Of a DNA stretch of 64,000 nt, positions 1-11,310 are shown piece after piece. Made by a program: the position numbers and the translations under genes. The DNA comes from Xestospongia bergquistia (taxonomy: Eukaryota > Porifera > Demospongiae > Haplosclerida > Petrosiidae), in NCBI GenBank assembly GCA_963965975.1, contig OZ014411.1:23853249-23917248 (forward strand), in the 5' to 3' direction. The notes below the pieces were generated by a model that saw nothing but the letters and a program-made list of their open reading frames with translations, had not been told where the DNA came from and made no database searches. Numbering within the stretch: position 1 is the first letter of the stretch; each line of letters starts with the position of its first letter.

Positions 1-891
1 GCAGAAATTTTAGACCAGTTACATTCAGGAGTGGTTGGTGGACACTTGGGCAAGGCTAAAACCTTAGGTAAACTCAAATCACAGTACTATTGTCCAGGTC
101 ATTATCAGGATGTTCAAAATCACTGTAATACATGTCCTACTTGTGCTACTCGTAAAACACCAGCACCACAGGCCAGAGGCCCACTACAGAACATTACAGT
201 CAGCAGTCCCATGCAAATGGTAGGAGTTGATTTGCTTGGGCCCATTCCACAAAGTCACACTGGCAACATGTATCTATTAGTCACAATGGATTACTTCACA
301 AAATGGGGTGAAGCATACCCAATCACTAATATGGAAGCAGCCACTGTTGCAAACATGTTGACCAATGAGATTTTTTTTCGATTTTCACCACCGAACGAAT
401 CCACTCCAATCAGGGGCGGCAATTTGAGTCTAAATTGTTCAAAAAAGTATGTAGAATATTACAAATATATATACATGTACTATGCAACATACCATCCTCA
501 ATGCGATGGACTCATTGAGCGTTATAATCGTACTCTCCTAGATATGCTGGCCATTGCTTCTAAAGGTAATCCTAATGACTGGGAAAAATTTGTTAGACCA
601 CTTTGTTTTGCATACAATACAAGCATTCAAGCTTCAACTGGATATACTCCATACTACTTGATGTATGGGCATGAAGCTCGATTACCTATTGATCTACAGT
701 TTGGGACTTCGTTTTCAGATATTCTTTCAGACAGACAATTTCAGACGATGAGCAAGAAGATCATATTGATACATCAACATGCAATGTTCATCGGTATCCA
801 GTTCGAACTCGTCGTCCACCCGATCGGTTATATCCCTATATCACTTCATAATACGGGATGTATTCTTTTTTCAAAGAAGGGAGCAATGTAA
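1..891 (+). mobile_element. Ty3/Gypsy LTR retrotransposon fossil, integrase end of pol
   Basis: The reading shows an H2C2 zinc-binding segment with the end pattern CNTCPTC, then an integrase core (MVGVDLLGPIPQ, VTMDYFTKWGEAYP, YHPQCDGLIERYNRTLLDML, WEKFVRPLCFAYNTS) and a C-terminal stretch with EARLPIDLQ, the order known for Gypsy-class pol. The element runs off the left edge of the window, so gag, protease, reverse transcriptase and any 5' LTR are not visible, and no 3' LTR was recognised. It is a broken, truncated copy, of moderate age judging by how readable the integrase still is. It is treated as a fossil. Confidence 0.85.
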
Positions 892-2017
892 TGTATTAAT
901 ATTCATTCTAATTAGTCTACAGAACACTCTAGAACATAATTAGACAATCAGAACAAGGCACCTATTCTTATGGACAATTTAACACTTGTTATAATTAGTC
1001 TACAGAACATTTTCATGATATGATATATATAATACTTTTGTTAGTTTTTGTGTTAATGTTGATCAAGCTGTTTTGTTTCATTTCTATTGTTTAAATGAAG
1101 TGAAAGGCTGAGCAGAAGCTGTCTCTTGGAATGAAACAAAGCGACCTGTTTCCAATTAAGATGGGAGTGTGAACAGTGGCTGAAGGCAGACATACAATTC
1201 CATTTCGTAATTTCATATTTTGCTTTGAATTTTTTCCAAAATATTCCAATTCAAATTATATTTCTATCCTTGGATGGAATATCCAACAACTGAAATCCTA
1301 TATTCCCACTCCAACTGGAAATATGTTGTTTTGTTCCATACTAGGTGACAGCTCCCAGTCCTTGCTTCATGGAATTGAGTGATGGAAATTTGAATTGGAA
1401 TTGGAATATCTGCCTTCGGCTTCCATAGGTATAGGATTTTAGTCATTAAATATTCCATCTAGGATAGAAAATAGAATCACAATTGCACCATCTATTAGAG
1501 GAATGGAGATTATTTTGTTTACATATGGAGATGGCAATAAAAGTTAATAATAATTATTATTATCATCATATAAATAAAATGAAGCTTTGTTTTATAAATA
1601 TTTTTAACCCAACATTTACAGAAATATCAAGTTCTAAAGCTCGACTATCTCTCATTCTACAAATATGAACAGAGAAAGAGAAAGTAACTATTAATTTTAT
1701 ACTGATACTAACATGTAGATAGAATATACTAAGTAGCATTAAAGCTTTAAAAATCAAACTGTACGTATCATCATAATTCAATTAAATTCTTCACTGCTGT
1801 GATTTTGTATTAAAACATTATTTGTAATAACAAGAAGTTGACAAAATAAACAAAATAATAATTATAATTTTAAAAAATAATAACAGCAATAGCTTAAGCA
1901 AAATATGTTATCAAAATGGCAACATAAAAGTTTGTTGTCAAAATACACAATGGCAATTATTAATATAGTTCTAGTTGAAAAAAATCAAAATTTTTGCTAA
2001 AAAAATCAAACACCGAT
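892..2017. other. Intergenic: MITE copy and gene-flank duplication
   Basis: No gene is supported here. After the retroelement fossil comes a foldback element (1176-1426). About 1580-2017 resembles 15.9-16.3 kb and 33.2-33.6 kb, the 3' flanks of P2 and P3, so the duplication unit of the cluster runs several hundred bases past the last exon. Confidence 0.6.
1176..1426. repeat. Foldback MITE family A, copy 1
   Basis: The left end reads GGCTGAAGGCAGACATACA and the right end, reversed, GGAAGCCGAAGGCAGATATT, so the ends are inverted repeats. The interior is AT-rich with further inverted AATTC-containing blocks and no coding capacity. Two related copies lie at 23334-23625 and 25171-25401. This is probably a nonautonomous DNA transposon; no transposase partner was recognised in the window. 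Confidence 0.65.
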
Positions 2018-2078
2018 TTTAATTAATAAGTGTAACCACACATAGTATTTGTTAGAGAAGTAGCAAGGACAGACCACA

Positions 2079-2127
2079 TCAATTATCCTCATTTATAATT
2101 GATATAGGTTCATCGGGGTCTGTGTAG
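2079..2127 (-). CDS. P1 proposed C-terminal tail exon
   Basis: After a CATTAG acceptor, phase 2 joining to the SMB exon gives Cys followed by YTDPDEPISIINEDN and a TGA stop. The same exon occurs downstream of SMB in P2, P3 and P4; P3 lacks exactly one codon, so the frame is kept. A variant poly(A) signal ATTAAA lies at 2023-2018. If the donor inside TGGTAA is not used, this block is instead 3' flank. Confidence 0.6.
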
Positions 2128-5100
2128 CTAATGAAGATGTAGCAATAAATATTTCATAAGTTTTACATTTTAAAGAGAAAATTCAGTAACTACATGCATA
2201 TACAAGTACTTCATACATTGATGGACTATATCTGACTAACATAATATGGGCACATGTTTGAAAATGTCAAATTTGTTTCTACTATATTTTGTAATTACTA
2301 TATATTTTGTACAATGATGTAGTAAAAAAGAAATTTAACAGACAAAGGCATTGAATCATCAAGCAAATATTAACTGATCAATGCAGCTGATGCTCATCCT
2401 AGTTGATGATTATTTTTTACAATCTACTAAAATTTATGAGATTGCTTGACTTAAAAACTAATAAAGCAAGAGTTTGTTATCACTGAAGAACAAAATGGGA
2501 TTGATTTCAACAAGCTGATTTAAAAATTGTTTTTATCCTGTCTCTTATTGTGTAATTTTTTCAAAGTATCTATAAATGTATTTTATTATCACTGAAGTGC
2601 CATATCACCAAGAGTTATGTCATTTGTGTAATCCTGAGTTGGCAGGTTTTTATCTTGCAGTAGACAATGAATTTTGATATATTATATAACATATCATGAA
2701 AGTCTCATTGTTCCACATCACCATTCTTTTAAAAGTTAATAGATATTGCTTAGAGATATAACTCAGATATCTAATTCTTATATTATATTATATTATATAT
2801 ATATATATAACAGAGTTGAAGGACAAAAGAACAGAGCACTCGCTTTGTTGCTGTTATTCCGAGTTTCATGCGTTATGCGATCATCAGACAGATATAATGA
2901 GTTTAGAGTCTATACATTTTGAATGTGTCACCTCTATATAATGCATATAGACCTGATATCATGTTAATATGCAAGAATATTGTACTTGACAAGTTAAATG
3001 GCCCATTGGGTGATACCTTTATAAATTTCTTTTTTTAACAGGTTTATTTAATGTATTTATATGAGGTGCCGTTTGTGTCAAAATTGAAAAATAATCATGA
3101 TATAACAAATAAGTCATTATTTATCAAATTACTGTTGAATTACTTCTTATTTATGGAGCACTGTTTGTGTCAAAATTAGATGCATTCAATGGTACATTTA
3201 ACATGTTATGATTTACTTTTTATTGTTACTTAATAAAATGTGGAGCACAAGTACCACGAGCCATCTCATAGAATCGAGCGTCAGCAAGATGTTTCCAGTT
3301 GGGTTGGGTGCCTGACTTTTGTTGTATATTTGTAGGTCTATTATTTAGGGAAGTTAAGGACGGACATTAAAACTCCGTATAATCCCGTTATATTGAAATT
3401 GGAATGTCCGTGACAGTCCATCTGAGGCTTCTGTATATTTTAATAAATAATAACTTATTTATTATATCATGAAAAAATTTCCAATTTTGACACAAACAGT
3501 GCCCCATACATTTAGACATCTGAACCATGATATATATTATACATATATGCTATATATAAAAAATACTTTTAGAAATATTACTGTTATCATTTCAATGAGA
3601 TGAGCACCTTTTGAAGTTCTCATCTATCCTTCACTATTCCATTATCAATAATTGAATAGATACTATAAAATTGTGCCATCATTGCTGTGCTCTTTCTATT
3701 TTTTTCTGATGAACACTGATGTATTACATAAACTATTGTTTTGCCTTACCAGTTAGAGTAGCAACCAATATCAGCTATATCACTACAACAATCATTATAT
3801 TCGTGACAGCTTTCATCACAAAAGCATCTGAAGTTATAGCATTTTCCTGACAAGGACCGTTTACAACATCCAGAATAGCTCTGCTTAAGTGCTAAACATG
3901 AACCTAAAATAAATATATGAACACCTTGATTCAATTTGTAGTGCTCATTTACCTTGTATAGGTGAAGGTGCGATTTTTGAGCCTATATAAGAATAGTAAT
4001 AAAAATGATGATTGTTATATAATGTTATGGGTTAGTATCACGTCAGTAAATCTATGCTCTAGAATCTATTCTCTATATTTTAAGGTTTATTTTGTTAATA
4101 TTTAGAGTTTACATTTCTAAAAAATTCATTTGCAATAACCAGGGTCCACAATTTAAAGTATCTTGATACATCACAAAATTAAAAGTAAACAGCATCATTT
4201 AACTACTGATACATACAACAGCCAATGATTTTCATTAATGCTAACCATAAGAGATTCAACAAATGATGCTTGAAACTTTTCACTAGGTTACTTTTATGCC
4301 TTTAATTCCTGTTATTCTTATGTTATATTCTTCCCCAGACACTCCTGCTAATTATATACACTCTATTCAGTGTTTCACTTAGAAATGTGTATGTTTCAAA
4401 AATTTGCAGGGTAGTTTTTCAGCTATAATCTTGTTGTTCCTTTTTTGTATCTATGTAGATCATGTCATCATATTTTCTTCTAAGACATTTGTCAACTTTG
4501 AGCAATTTTTGCTGTTGAAAATGACTTTAGGTCATATCTTGTAGATATTAAGTTTGTATCCAGTAGTAGTATGTCAATTGTAAACTATCATCACTTAACT
4601 ATATCAACATATATTATAGTACTTTTCATTGGTATAGGAATTGCTAATCATAATAGTCAAGATTTTGAAAAAATATATATTTTGCATAAATTAAAGGGAA
4701 AATCATGTGTAAGTGAATTTTATCATTCTCTCAACCTCATAAATATAAGCTCCTGTAAGGATCCACTTTGTAATATGTAAAGTAGATTGCTTGTCTAGAG
4801 TTACTATGGTTTTAACACTTCACTAACAACTTCCAAAAAAGGAAATAGGGAGTGATTTGTAGTAACAATTAAAATTGTGACAGCCTTACATTATTATTGC
4901 ATGCAGGACAATGAAGTATCTGTTAAAACTTCTTTATGTAAATAAGATGTTAAAAAGAATTTAGTAGCTCTGATAATTAACTACAAGAATGTTAAGTTAT
5001 AATCAGTATGCATAAGTAATAACAAAAGTATGACAGTAAATAAAATATGCAATATTCAAACATGACATCATTAGTATGACTCTACTTAATTATTAGATAT

Positions 5101-8100
5101 ATGTGACAATAAATGCATTCAAAAAGCATCCAAATTGCAAATTTCTAAAAGCATTCAAATTGAGGTTATTCATTCTATATTTCATTTTACTACAACTAAC
5201 TGTTATGAAGTTAAACAAATAGAATAACAAATTTTATACAAAGCAGTCATTTTTTTTTGTTTTGTGGTTTTTGGTTAGTATTGAATACTACAAGAAAAAC
5301 GTTGTATTACTCTTTTGCAATCATCATATATTGCTGTTATAATAGACTAGATTTAATTGATTTGTAGTCACTTGTCTTGTCTTGTAATGTATGCTTCCCC
5401 TAAAACAATATACACTGTTTTGATTATTACTTACTATGGAACTTCACACTTTATATACTTGAACATACAAATTCTTTAAACGAACATGTGTGTAGCATGT
5501 ACTATAAATCTATAATAACAGATCTTATACACCTAAAATAACACAGATTAGATTAGATTATTTGATAACACAAATGTCTACTAACCATGAAACTTCTTCA
5601 AATTCATAATGAGCTATATAGACATTAAGCTGAATGTACATCAATTTGATAATAAGCTCAGTACATGACTCTCATTTAACAGATAACAGCATTATGTATT
5701 GAATAATGGATTTCAAACTAACATCACCTGACAACTTCTGCAGTGATGGTTCTACAATCTACACTATAGTGTTTTTCATTGGTATAGTAGTTGGTAATCA
5801 CAATTATTTTAATGCAAGAAAGACACTTTTGTGATATCAGTTTCTGCTAGGCTTGTTACATCCTAAGAGTTTATTTATAGTTGTTATTAATTAATAAATT
5901 TATAAAATATAAATTACTTTACAGTATGATAGCACATGTAAGTGCATTACAGAATTCTCTTTACCTCCTAGATGCAAACCTATGTAAAGATCCTTATCAA
6001 TTTGTCACTATATTGTTTTGATTGTTATAGTTACTATGGATTTGACATTTCACAAATGACTTCTAAAAAGCAAATAAGGAGTACTCTATAACTATAATAA
6101 AAGTAATGACAACCCTTACACACAGAACCATATAGAATCTGTTAAATTTTCTTTTGTCTAACTAATGAGATATCAAACTAATCATAATAGTTCTGACTAA
6201 TAATTATCTATAGTATTGTTAGGTATCAGTCAGTATATATATATATACACATGCACAAAGACGTTTTATTATAACCGTTGTTGCTTAAAAAGAATAGCAC
6301 ATGTAATTGCACTCCAGTATTCTCTCAAATTCCTACATATATACCTCTGTCATGATCCTTATCTCTCCACTATATATTACTTAAACTACATTGTTTGTCA
6401 CTATGCTGTTTTTAAAGCCATAGTTACTATGAATTTGTCAATCACAAAAGACTTCCAAAAAAGGAAAAAGTGAGTACTCTTTAAAAACAATAAAAATAGT
6501 GACAGCCCTTACATTGTTACACACAAGACAATGCAGCATTTTATATATATATAAGTAATGAAACTATTAATTATAATGAATGAATCTGATTGATATTATT
6601 AATGATAATGAACTGTATATATGATAGCTGTTAAAATATATTTGTTATAAGCAGATTGTACCTTATTTTGATAAACTCAGTATATGAGTCACAATTAGTA
6701 TATTTTAGAGAAACAGTATTGTTATGTTTAGTATATTTTGTCATATAAAGTTTAAATATGGATTACAAACTAAATTTCTAAAAATGGTCATGTGTGTAAT
6801 ATGTACTATAAATTCTATTTTAACACATCTGTAATATCACAGCAAGATTATATAATGACAGTCATAACTCATACACCCACCATCCTTAAAAATTATTTTG
6901 TCTTCATAATGAGCTATATAAACATTAAGCAGGATGTACATCACTTTTTTAATAAACTCAGTCTATAGCTCAATTAAGAGAAAACAACATCATGTTTTTA
7001 CTATATTATAACATATAATATATAAATGTAGATTATTAATTATTATTGCTATTAATTCTGTATATACAAAATACAATACTCCAAATCTAATGTAGAAATT
7101 TTTATAATAATGTTTTAATCTTCAGATTGCCTACCATACAATGTGTCATGCTGTAAAAATCATTGGACGCACATATAATAACGTTTTCAGATAATGCAAA
7201 ATTTTACAATATTTAAAGAAAATTACTATTGATGTATAAAAGCCAGTTAGTTGTTGTATTTTGTAAACTGTAGAAAAAAAACTATATTCTAGTGTTTCCA
7301 ATAGGTTTTGTTTAATCTGAGATGAAGTCAATAGTTGGTTAACTTACTGTTAATGTACAAAAGACAGTTGGGAGATGTGTCTTGTAAAATAATGGGAAGA
7401 TTATTAAAGTTTAGTACACTCATTAAACAATCTTCTGATAGTTTTTCCGCTATCTGAAATGGAGTCAGCAGTGGTTGTTGCTGTAAATATAGTGCTATTA
7501 CACCACTAACTAAAGGAGTAGCCATAGATGTTCCTGATAGAGTTAAAGTACAAGTACATTCACTACAGCGGTAATCAGCTCCTATCACATCTGAGCCAGG
7601 AGCAAATATATCAACACAAGAGCCACCATTCGAGAAAAAAGACACATCATCTCCTCGAGCAGAGCTAGCAACAGTAATAACACCAGGTGCACTAGCAGGA
7701 CTGAGATCACAGGCATCACCTCGACTATTGCCAGCAGATGTAACTATTGGTATTCCTATATTAATGATATTGCTTGACACATTGTTAAATAAACTAGAAG
7801 TTGGACTATTCAATGACATAGAGATGATAGCTGGACGATGAGGATTTTTATTGGTGATATTTGTTGCAGCAGAATTTAATCCATCTATTATAACATTCAA
7901 TGGTGCAAATCCCCAACAATTTAATACACGAACACTGTAACAGTTAGCTTTTATAGCAACACCATAAAGTTTACCACAAGCAAGACTTGCTACATGAGTT
8001 CCATGTCCACGACAATCTCTACCATGTAGAGTAGTGTTATAGTAGTTGTCAACTGGGTCATATCCGGTATACAGTGCTCTGTTATTATCAAATTCACTAT

Positions 8101-9064
8101 GGTTGTAATTAATACCTATACATAGAATTAAATTTATACAAAACATCCATAGCTTTTTTGTTTACCTGTATCTAAAATATAAATGTCAACACCTTCTCCA
8201 TCTAGTCCAGTTTCAAATATACTATCTAATACTGGACTGACTTGATCAATACGATCCAGTGCCCATGAAAGTGAAGCTTCAGCAAATGTCTCTTCTTCAA
8301 CAAACTCAACATTGTCAAGATCTTTTATCTGAGTAAAAGTTATGTAATTATAATATTATATGCTTCATATAATGAGATTCATAGTCTATACATCTTAGTT
8401 GGTTCTATAAAGTAAAATGTAAGAGCATTGACAGATTGTTTTATCTTTGATAATGATAAAAATAGTAGGTTCATAACATCTTATAACAACCTTTATTGAT
8501 TGGTCAATAAGCATTATATAATCCTCCTTATATGAGATTTTGCAGTTAACAAAAATATAATATTGATTGACAGGCAGATGCTACTTTAATAGTGATAATT
8601 TAGTGTGAATGTCATGATAATGTATATCAATATTATAATGGTTTATCAACTATGTGTGATACATAAACCCACTAACTGTAACACTGTAATATATAGCACT
8701 CATTGAAATTGTCACAAACATCTTAGTTCACAATCACACACACACACACAATTTATATATAATTTCTATGTTTATATCTATGTTTAAGGCTAACCTTATT
8801 TGCTTCATCTACTGACAACTCTGTCACAATAACTTTAGCAAATTGACCTTCTATTTTATGGATTTCGGAACTTAAGGACTGATTTTGAACTTTTTCAGCA
8901 ATGGCTTCAAATCTTTCATGACTAGTATCAAGTGTCAGTACAACCATATACTGACCTGTTGTCTCTATTCCAGGAGCAGCATGAATAACTTCACGTGTCT
9001 GCACTGCCGCTACAAGGAGAATAACTAATATCAGAACTTGGTACTGACTTGTACGAAATTGCAT
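2079..9064 (-). CDS. P1: secreted proteinase K-like S8 protease with SMB domain, no NIDO
   Basis: Model of six exons on the minus strand: 9064-8795, 8328-8166, 8115-7348, 3982-3953, 3903-3746 and a proposed tail 2127-2079. All junctions have GT/AG and phases fit (0, 1, 1, 1, 2). If translation stops at the TAA at 3748-3746 the product is 462 aa; with the tail exon it is 477 aa. Order: signal peptide about 1-23, I9 prodomain about 38-90, S8 domain about 110-400, a 10-residue linker, then SMB. Catalytic residues are Asp143, His182, oxyanion Asn274 and Ser341. Intron 3 is 3.4 kb and holds no recognisable NIDO exon, unlike P2 and P4. The product is expected to be secreted. Exon structure is inferred from homology between copies, without transcripts. 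Confidence 0.82.
2811..2892. repeat. Half copy of foldback element family B
   Basis: The sequence matches one arm plus the centre of the 38374-38509 element (shared words GACAAAAGAACAGAGC and CGCGTTATGCGATC with small changes), in reverse orientation. It sits beside a (TA)n run, as the full copy does. It lies in the proposed last intron of P1. Confidence 0.6.
3052..3512. repeat. Foldback MITE family C with about 80-bp inverted ends
   Basis: The left end has GTTTGTGTCAAAATTG followed by CATGATATAA and AAATAAGT. The right end read in reverse has the same words in the same order, so the terminal inverted repeats are about 80 bp. A related internal copy of GTTTGTGTCAAAATT occurs near 3165. P2 and P3 lack this segment at the matching place, so it inserted after the duplications. 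It is noncoding. Confidence 0.65.
3746..3982 (-). CDS. P1 linker exon and somatomedin B exon
   Basis: A 30-nt exon (3982-3953) encodes SKIAPSPIQ, the counterpart of Pro/Thr linkers in the other copies. The next exon (from 3903) encodes an SMB-type domain with ten cysteines in the pattern SC..GCC..KC..RCFCDESC..DCCSDIADIGC. The exon ends AACTG followed by GTAAGG, which can be read either as Trp-stop (TGG TAA) or as a splice donor in phase 2. SMB domains are extracellular, disulfide-rich protein-binding modules (vitronectin, ENPP family). Confidence 0.8.
   Translation of the reverse strand, partial: AQKSHLHLYKVNEHYKLNQGVHIFILGSCLALKQSYSGCCKRSLSGKCYNFRCFCDESCHEYNDCCSDIADIGCYSNW
3983..7347 (-). 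other. P1 intron 3 with dispersed repeats
   Basis: This stretch between protease and linker exons carries several degenerate copies of a repeat also found in intron 3 of P2, P3 and P4 (marker phrases TTCACTAA...CTTCYAAAAAAGGAAATAGGGAG and GTGAGGGTTCTACAATCTAC). Copies lie near 4560-4870, 5720-6110 and 6300-6540. Short open frames at 4571-4780 and 6216-6473 are not shared with other copies. No NIDO-like exon was seen on either strand. Confidence 0.6.
7348..9064 (-). CDS. P1 protease module (signal peptide, I9, S8)
   Basis: Exon 1 (270 nt) encodes a hydrophobic leader (VLILVILLVAAVQT) and the I9 propeptide core GQYMVVLTLDTSHERFEAIA. Exon 2 (163 nt) carries the Asp motif YILDTG; exon 3 (768 nt) carries DCRGHGTHVAS, VTSAGN and SGTSMATPLVSG. 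The start is the ATG at 9064 rather than 9085: in P4 the upstream in-frame triplet is GTG, so only the MQF/MKF methionine is shared. The substrate-binding strand reads SMSLNSP where P2 and P4 have SMSLGG, so specificity may differ. Exon 3 ends ATTAACA|GTAAGT, identical in P1, P2 and P4. Confidence 0.88.
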
Positions 9065-9069
9065 GTTTA

Positions 9070-9140
9070 ACATCACGATACACAAAGCTACCTTGGCTGA
9101 CTAGTTGCTTTATAGGTTTCACGTTAAACCACACCTCTAA
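9070..9140 (-). promoter_or_regulatory. P1 core promoter, conserved between copies
   Basis: Reading on the minus strand: GAGGTGTGGTTTAACGTGA, then CTATAAAG as TATA-like box, then GTGTATCGTGAT just before the start codon. P2, P3 and P4 have the same three blocks in the same order, more alike than the surrounding intergenic DNA. Confidence 0.6.
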
Positions 9141-9560
9141 ATATGAAACGATGATCTAATGAATAATAAGTGTTCTTAGTTATGGCAATGACTAGGCTTG
9201 TTCATTTTAAGTACATTAAAAAAGTTTTTTCATCTGTACTGCATAATGTGAGAATAATAGGGCCAAGTTTCAAGCATAAATGATTTTACTAAAACCATAA
9301 TATGCATGTTTTTCAAGCATTGTTTAAAAGAATAATGCTCAGTTTTATGAGCATAATGTGGATGGTAAATAAATAATTATTTTTTGCTATATTGCATCAT
9401 TAATGAAGTTTCAATGTAATCTTGAAGGCTGCATTGCTGACGATCACTAAATGAGTTCTGTAGCAACAAAAAAACCCTTTCAACAGCAATTTACAACGTT
9501 AATACAATGGTATAATTATGGATGAAATATTTAAGATAATTTTAAAATCATGACAAAAGG

Positions 9561-9785
9561 ATTGTATTATATACATTGTATAAACAACAATTGTATTAAT
9601 AATGTATATATTACAACAATGTTACAATTGTTGTAATATATACATTGTATAAACAACAGTGGTATTAACAATGTTTATATTACAACAATGTTACAATTGT
9701 TGTAATAAGAATTGTAATATATACATTGTATAAATGACAGTGGTATTAATAATGTATATATTACAACAATGTTACAATTGTTGTA
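9561..9785. repeat. Tandem repeat, three units of about 75 bp
   Basis: Each unit contains TATACATTGTATAAA, a block near GGTATTAATAATGT, and the palindrome-like ACAATGTTACAATTGTTGT. Units differ by a few bases. There are no spacers of constant length and no neighbouring cas genes, so this is a minisatellite and not a CRISPR array. Confidence 0.8.
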
Positions 9786-9929
9786 CAAAATATATGATAT
9801 ATCATGTATATATACGACATCTAAAAAATACATGGCACATTTTTCTTGATAAATTTAAGATTGTAATTGCACAAAAAATCAATACCTTTACAACATAAAA
9901 ACAATGAATGCATTCAATATATTTTTCCT

Positions 9930-10180
9930 GTGGAACTGGGTTCCACCAACAAAATGGTTTTACGCAAAGTAGCTAGGTATGGTAGCTGTGGATTGTAGAT
10001 ACTTTTCGTTTTCGACAAAGCTCAGACTCCGTTGGAGCTATCAAATACAGCCAGTAAGATTTTAGCATTCATGGAAGAGCTACTTGCTAGACCTTCATCC
10101 TCTATCACACACAGTCTATCTCACAGTCACTGCCTGACAATGACAAAGTACTTTCTTGACCTTCAGCCATGTTGAATGCA
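9930..10180 (-). pseudogene. Decayed transposase-like fragment (DNA transposon)
   Basis: On the minus strand a short frame starts MAEGQESTLSLSGSDCEID, and a second one contains LIAPTESELCRKRKV, which recalls the basic segment preceding the zinc finger in some animal DNA-transposon proteins. Flanking repeats with ATTATGC and GCATAAT motifs (9300-9360 and 10310-10390) suggest the outer parts of the element. The frame is interrupted and no catalytic domain is visible; family assignment (hAT-like) is a guess. Confidence 0.3.
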
Positions 10181-10439
10181 TGTGCACTAGACTAGCACTC
10201 TAATAAAAGGCCAATTCTCAAATTATTAGTTGTAGTTAAGTAATTTATAATTATCAATGATGAATTTTGTTTTGTTTTGTTTTTTTATAGGAAATGGTAC
10301 ATATTCTCTAATTATTCCCTATTATGCTGGCATAATTCTACTATGCCAGCTCCTACCTATTATGCTCAAAATTATGCTTGCATAATGTGGACATTACTAG
10401 CAATGACACATGTGATTGCAAAATAGTATGTTAAAACAA

Positions 10440-11310
10440 TAAACAAATAAAATAAAATCTTTTTATGCACCACTCTCTACTCTATACAGTGTTATTAATT
10501 ATCATATCCATATTGCTCTAGTCAGTCAGTGTTTCACAGTGAAGTCAAGCAAGATCTTCAATAACAATCATATGACATTTAATATATTTTCAACTGTGAG
10601 TTTTTTTTTTAATTTGCATGTACAGACACATAATACATTGTATCACTGTATCAAGTGCAAATTGCACTTACTGAGGGAAAGTATAGATACAACAGAAATC
10701 AAATTTTCCCTTTTCAAGAAAAATTTCAATGGGACAAAACAAAAGTTACATTTTCCTTTCCTTTTCATAATTTAATAATTGTTAAGCTGTGGATGTAACC
10801 TCAATAGATATGTCATAATTATTAGTTATCAGATTGAGCTCTAACTAGATCTAGATCCTTAAGCAATATGTACATGATAGTATTGTATGTTAGTAAATGC
10901 ACCATCATACTTACATAACAAATATTTAATTTTTTGTAGCAATAGTAATAATGAATAGCAATGTTCTAATTGAAGAAAAAGACATAAATGCTTGCCTAGA
11001 GTAGATATCAATTAAATGCTTAAATAAAATACTTGTATTGACCAATATTGGCTTTAGCAGTGATTGATGTAATTTTATTTCTACTTCTATTTTGAATTTA
11101 TTGAATCTAATAGTCTGGAACTCGACAGTGCGGACTATAATATATAATAAATTAGTCCATTGAAATCATCTCATTATATATAGTAGTGATGTATAAACAC
11201 CTAGCTATCATTACTTAATAAGAGCTCTTATATGATACTTAATCTATTGATGAAGTCATCTATTTAATGTTGTTATCCATTCTTTATCGTGACGGAGAGT
11301 GTTCAAGGTA
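10440..11310. repeat. Segmental duplication R1, copy 1
   Basis: It matches 12430-13500 in direct orientation: shared markers include TTGCTCTAGTCAGTCAGT, TATTGTATGTTAGTAAATGC and GATGAAGTCATCTATTTAAT. A third, inverted partial copy is at 44440-44735. It is noncoding and probably the old upstream flank of a cluster gene. Confidence 0.65.

Noticed and set aside
4571-4780. Small membrane-like protein
   Set aside because: It overlaps a dispersed repeat whose other copies (5.7, 18.3, 41.7 kb) do not keep the frame.
9561-9785. Regular repeats as a CRISPR array
   Set aside because: Units are tandem without unique spacers, the DNA is animal-like and no cas genes are present.
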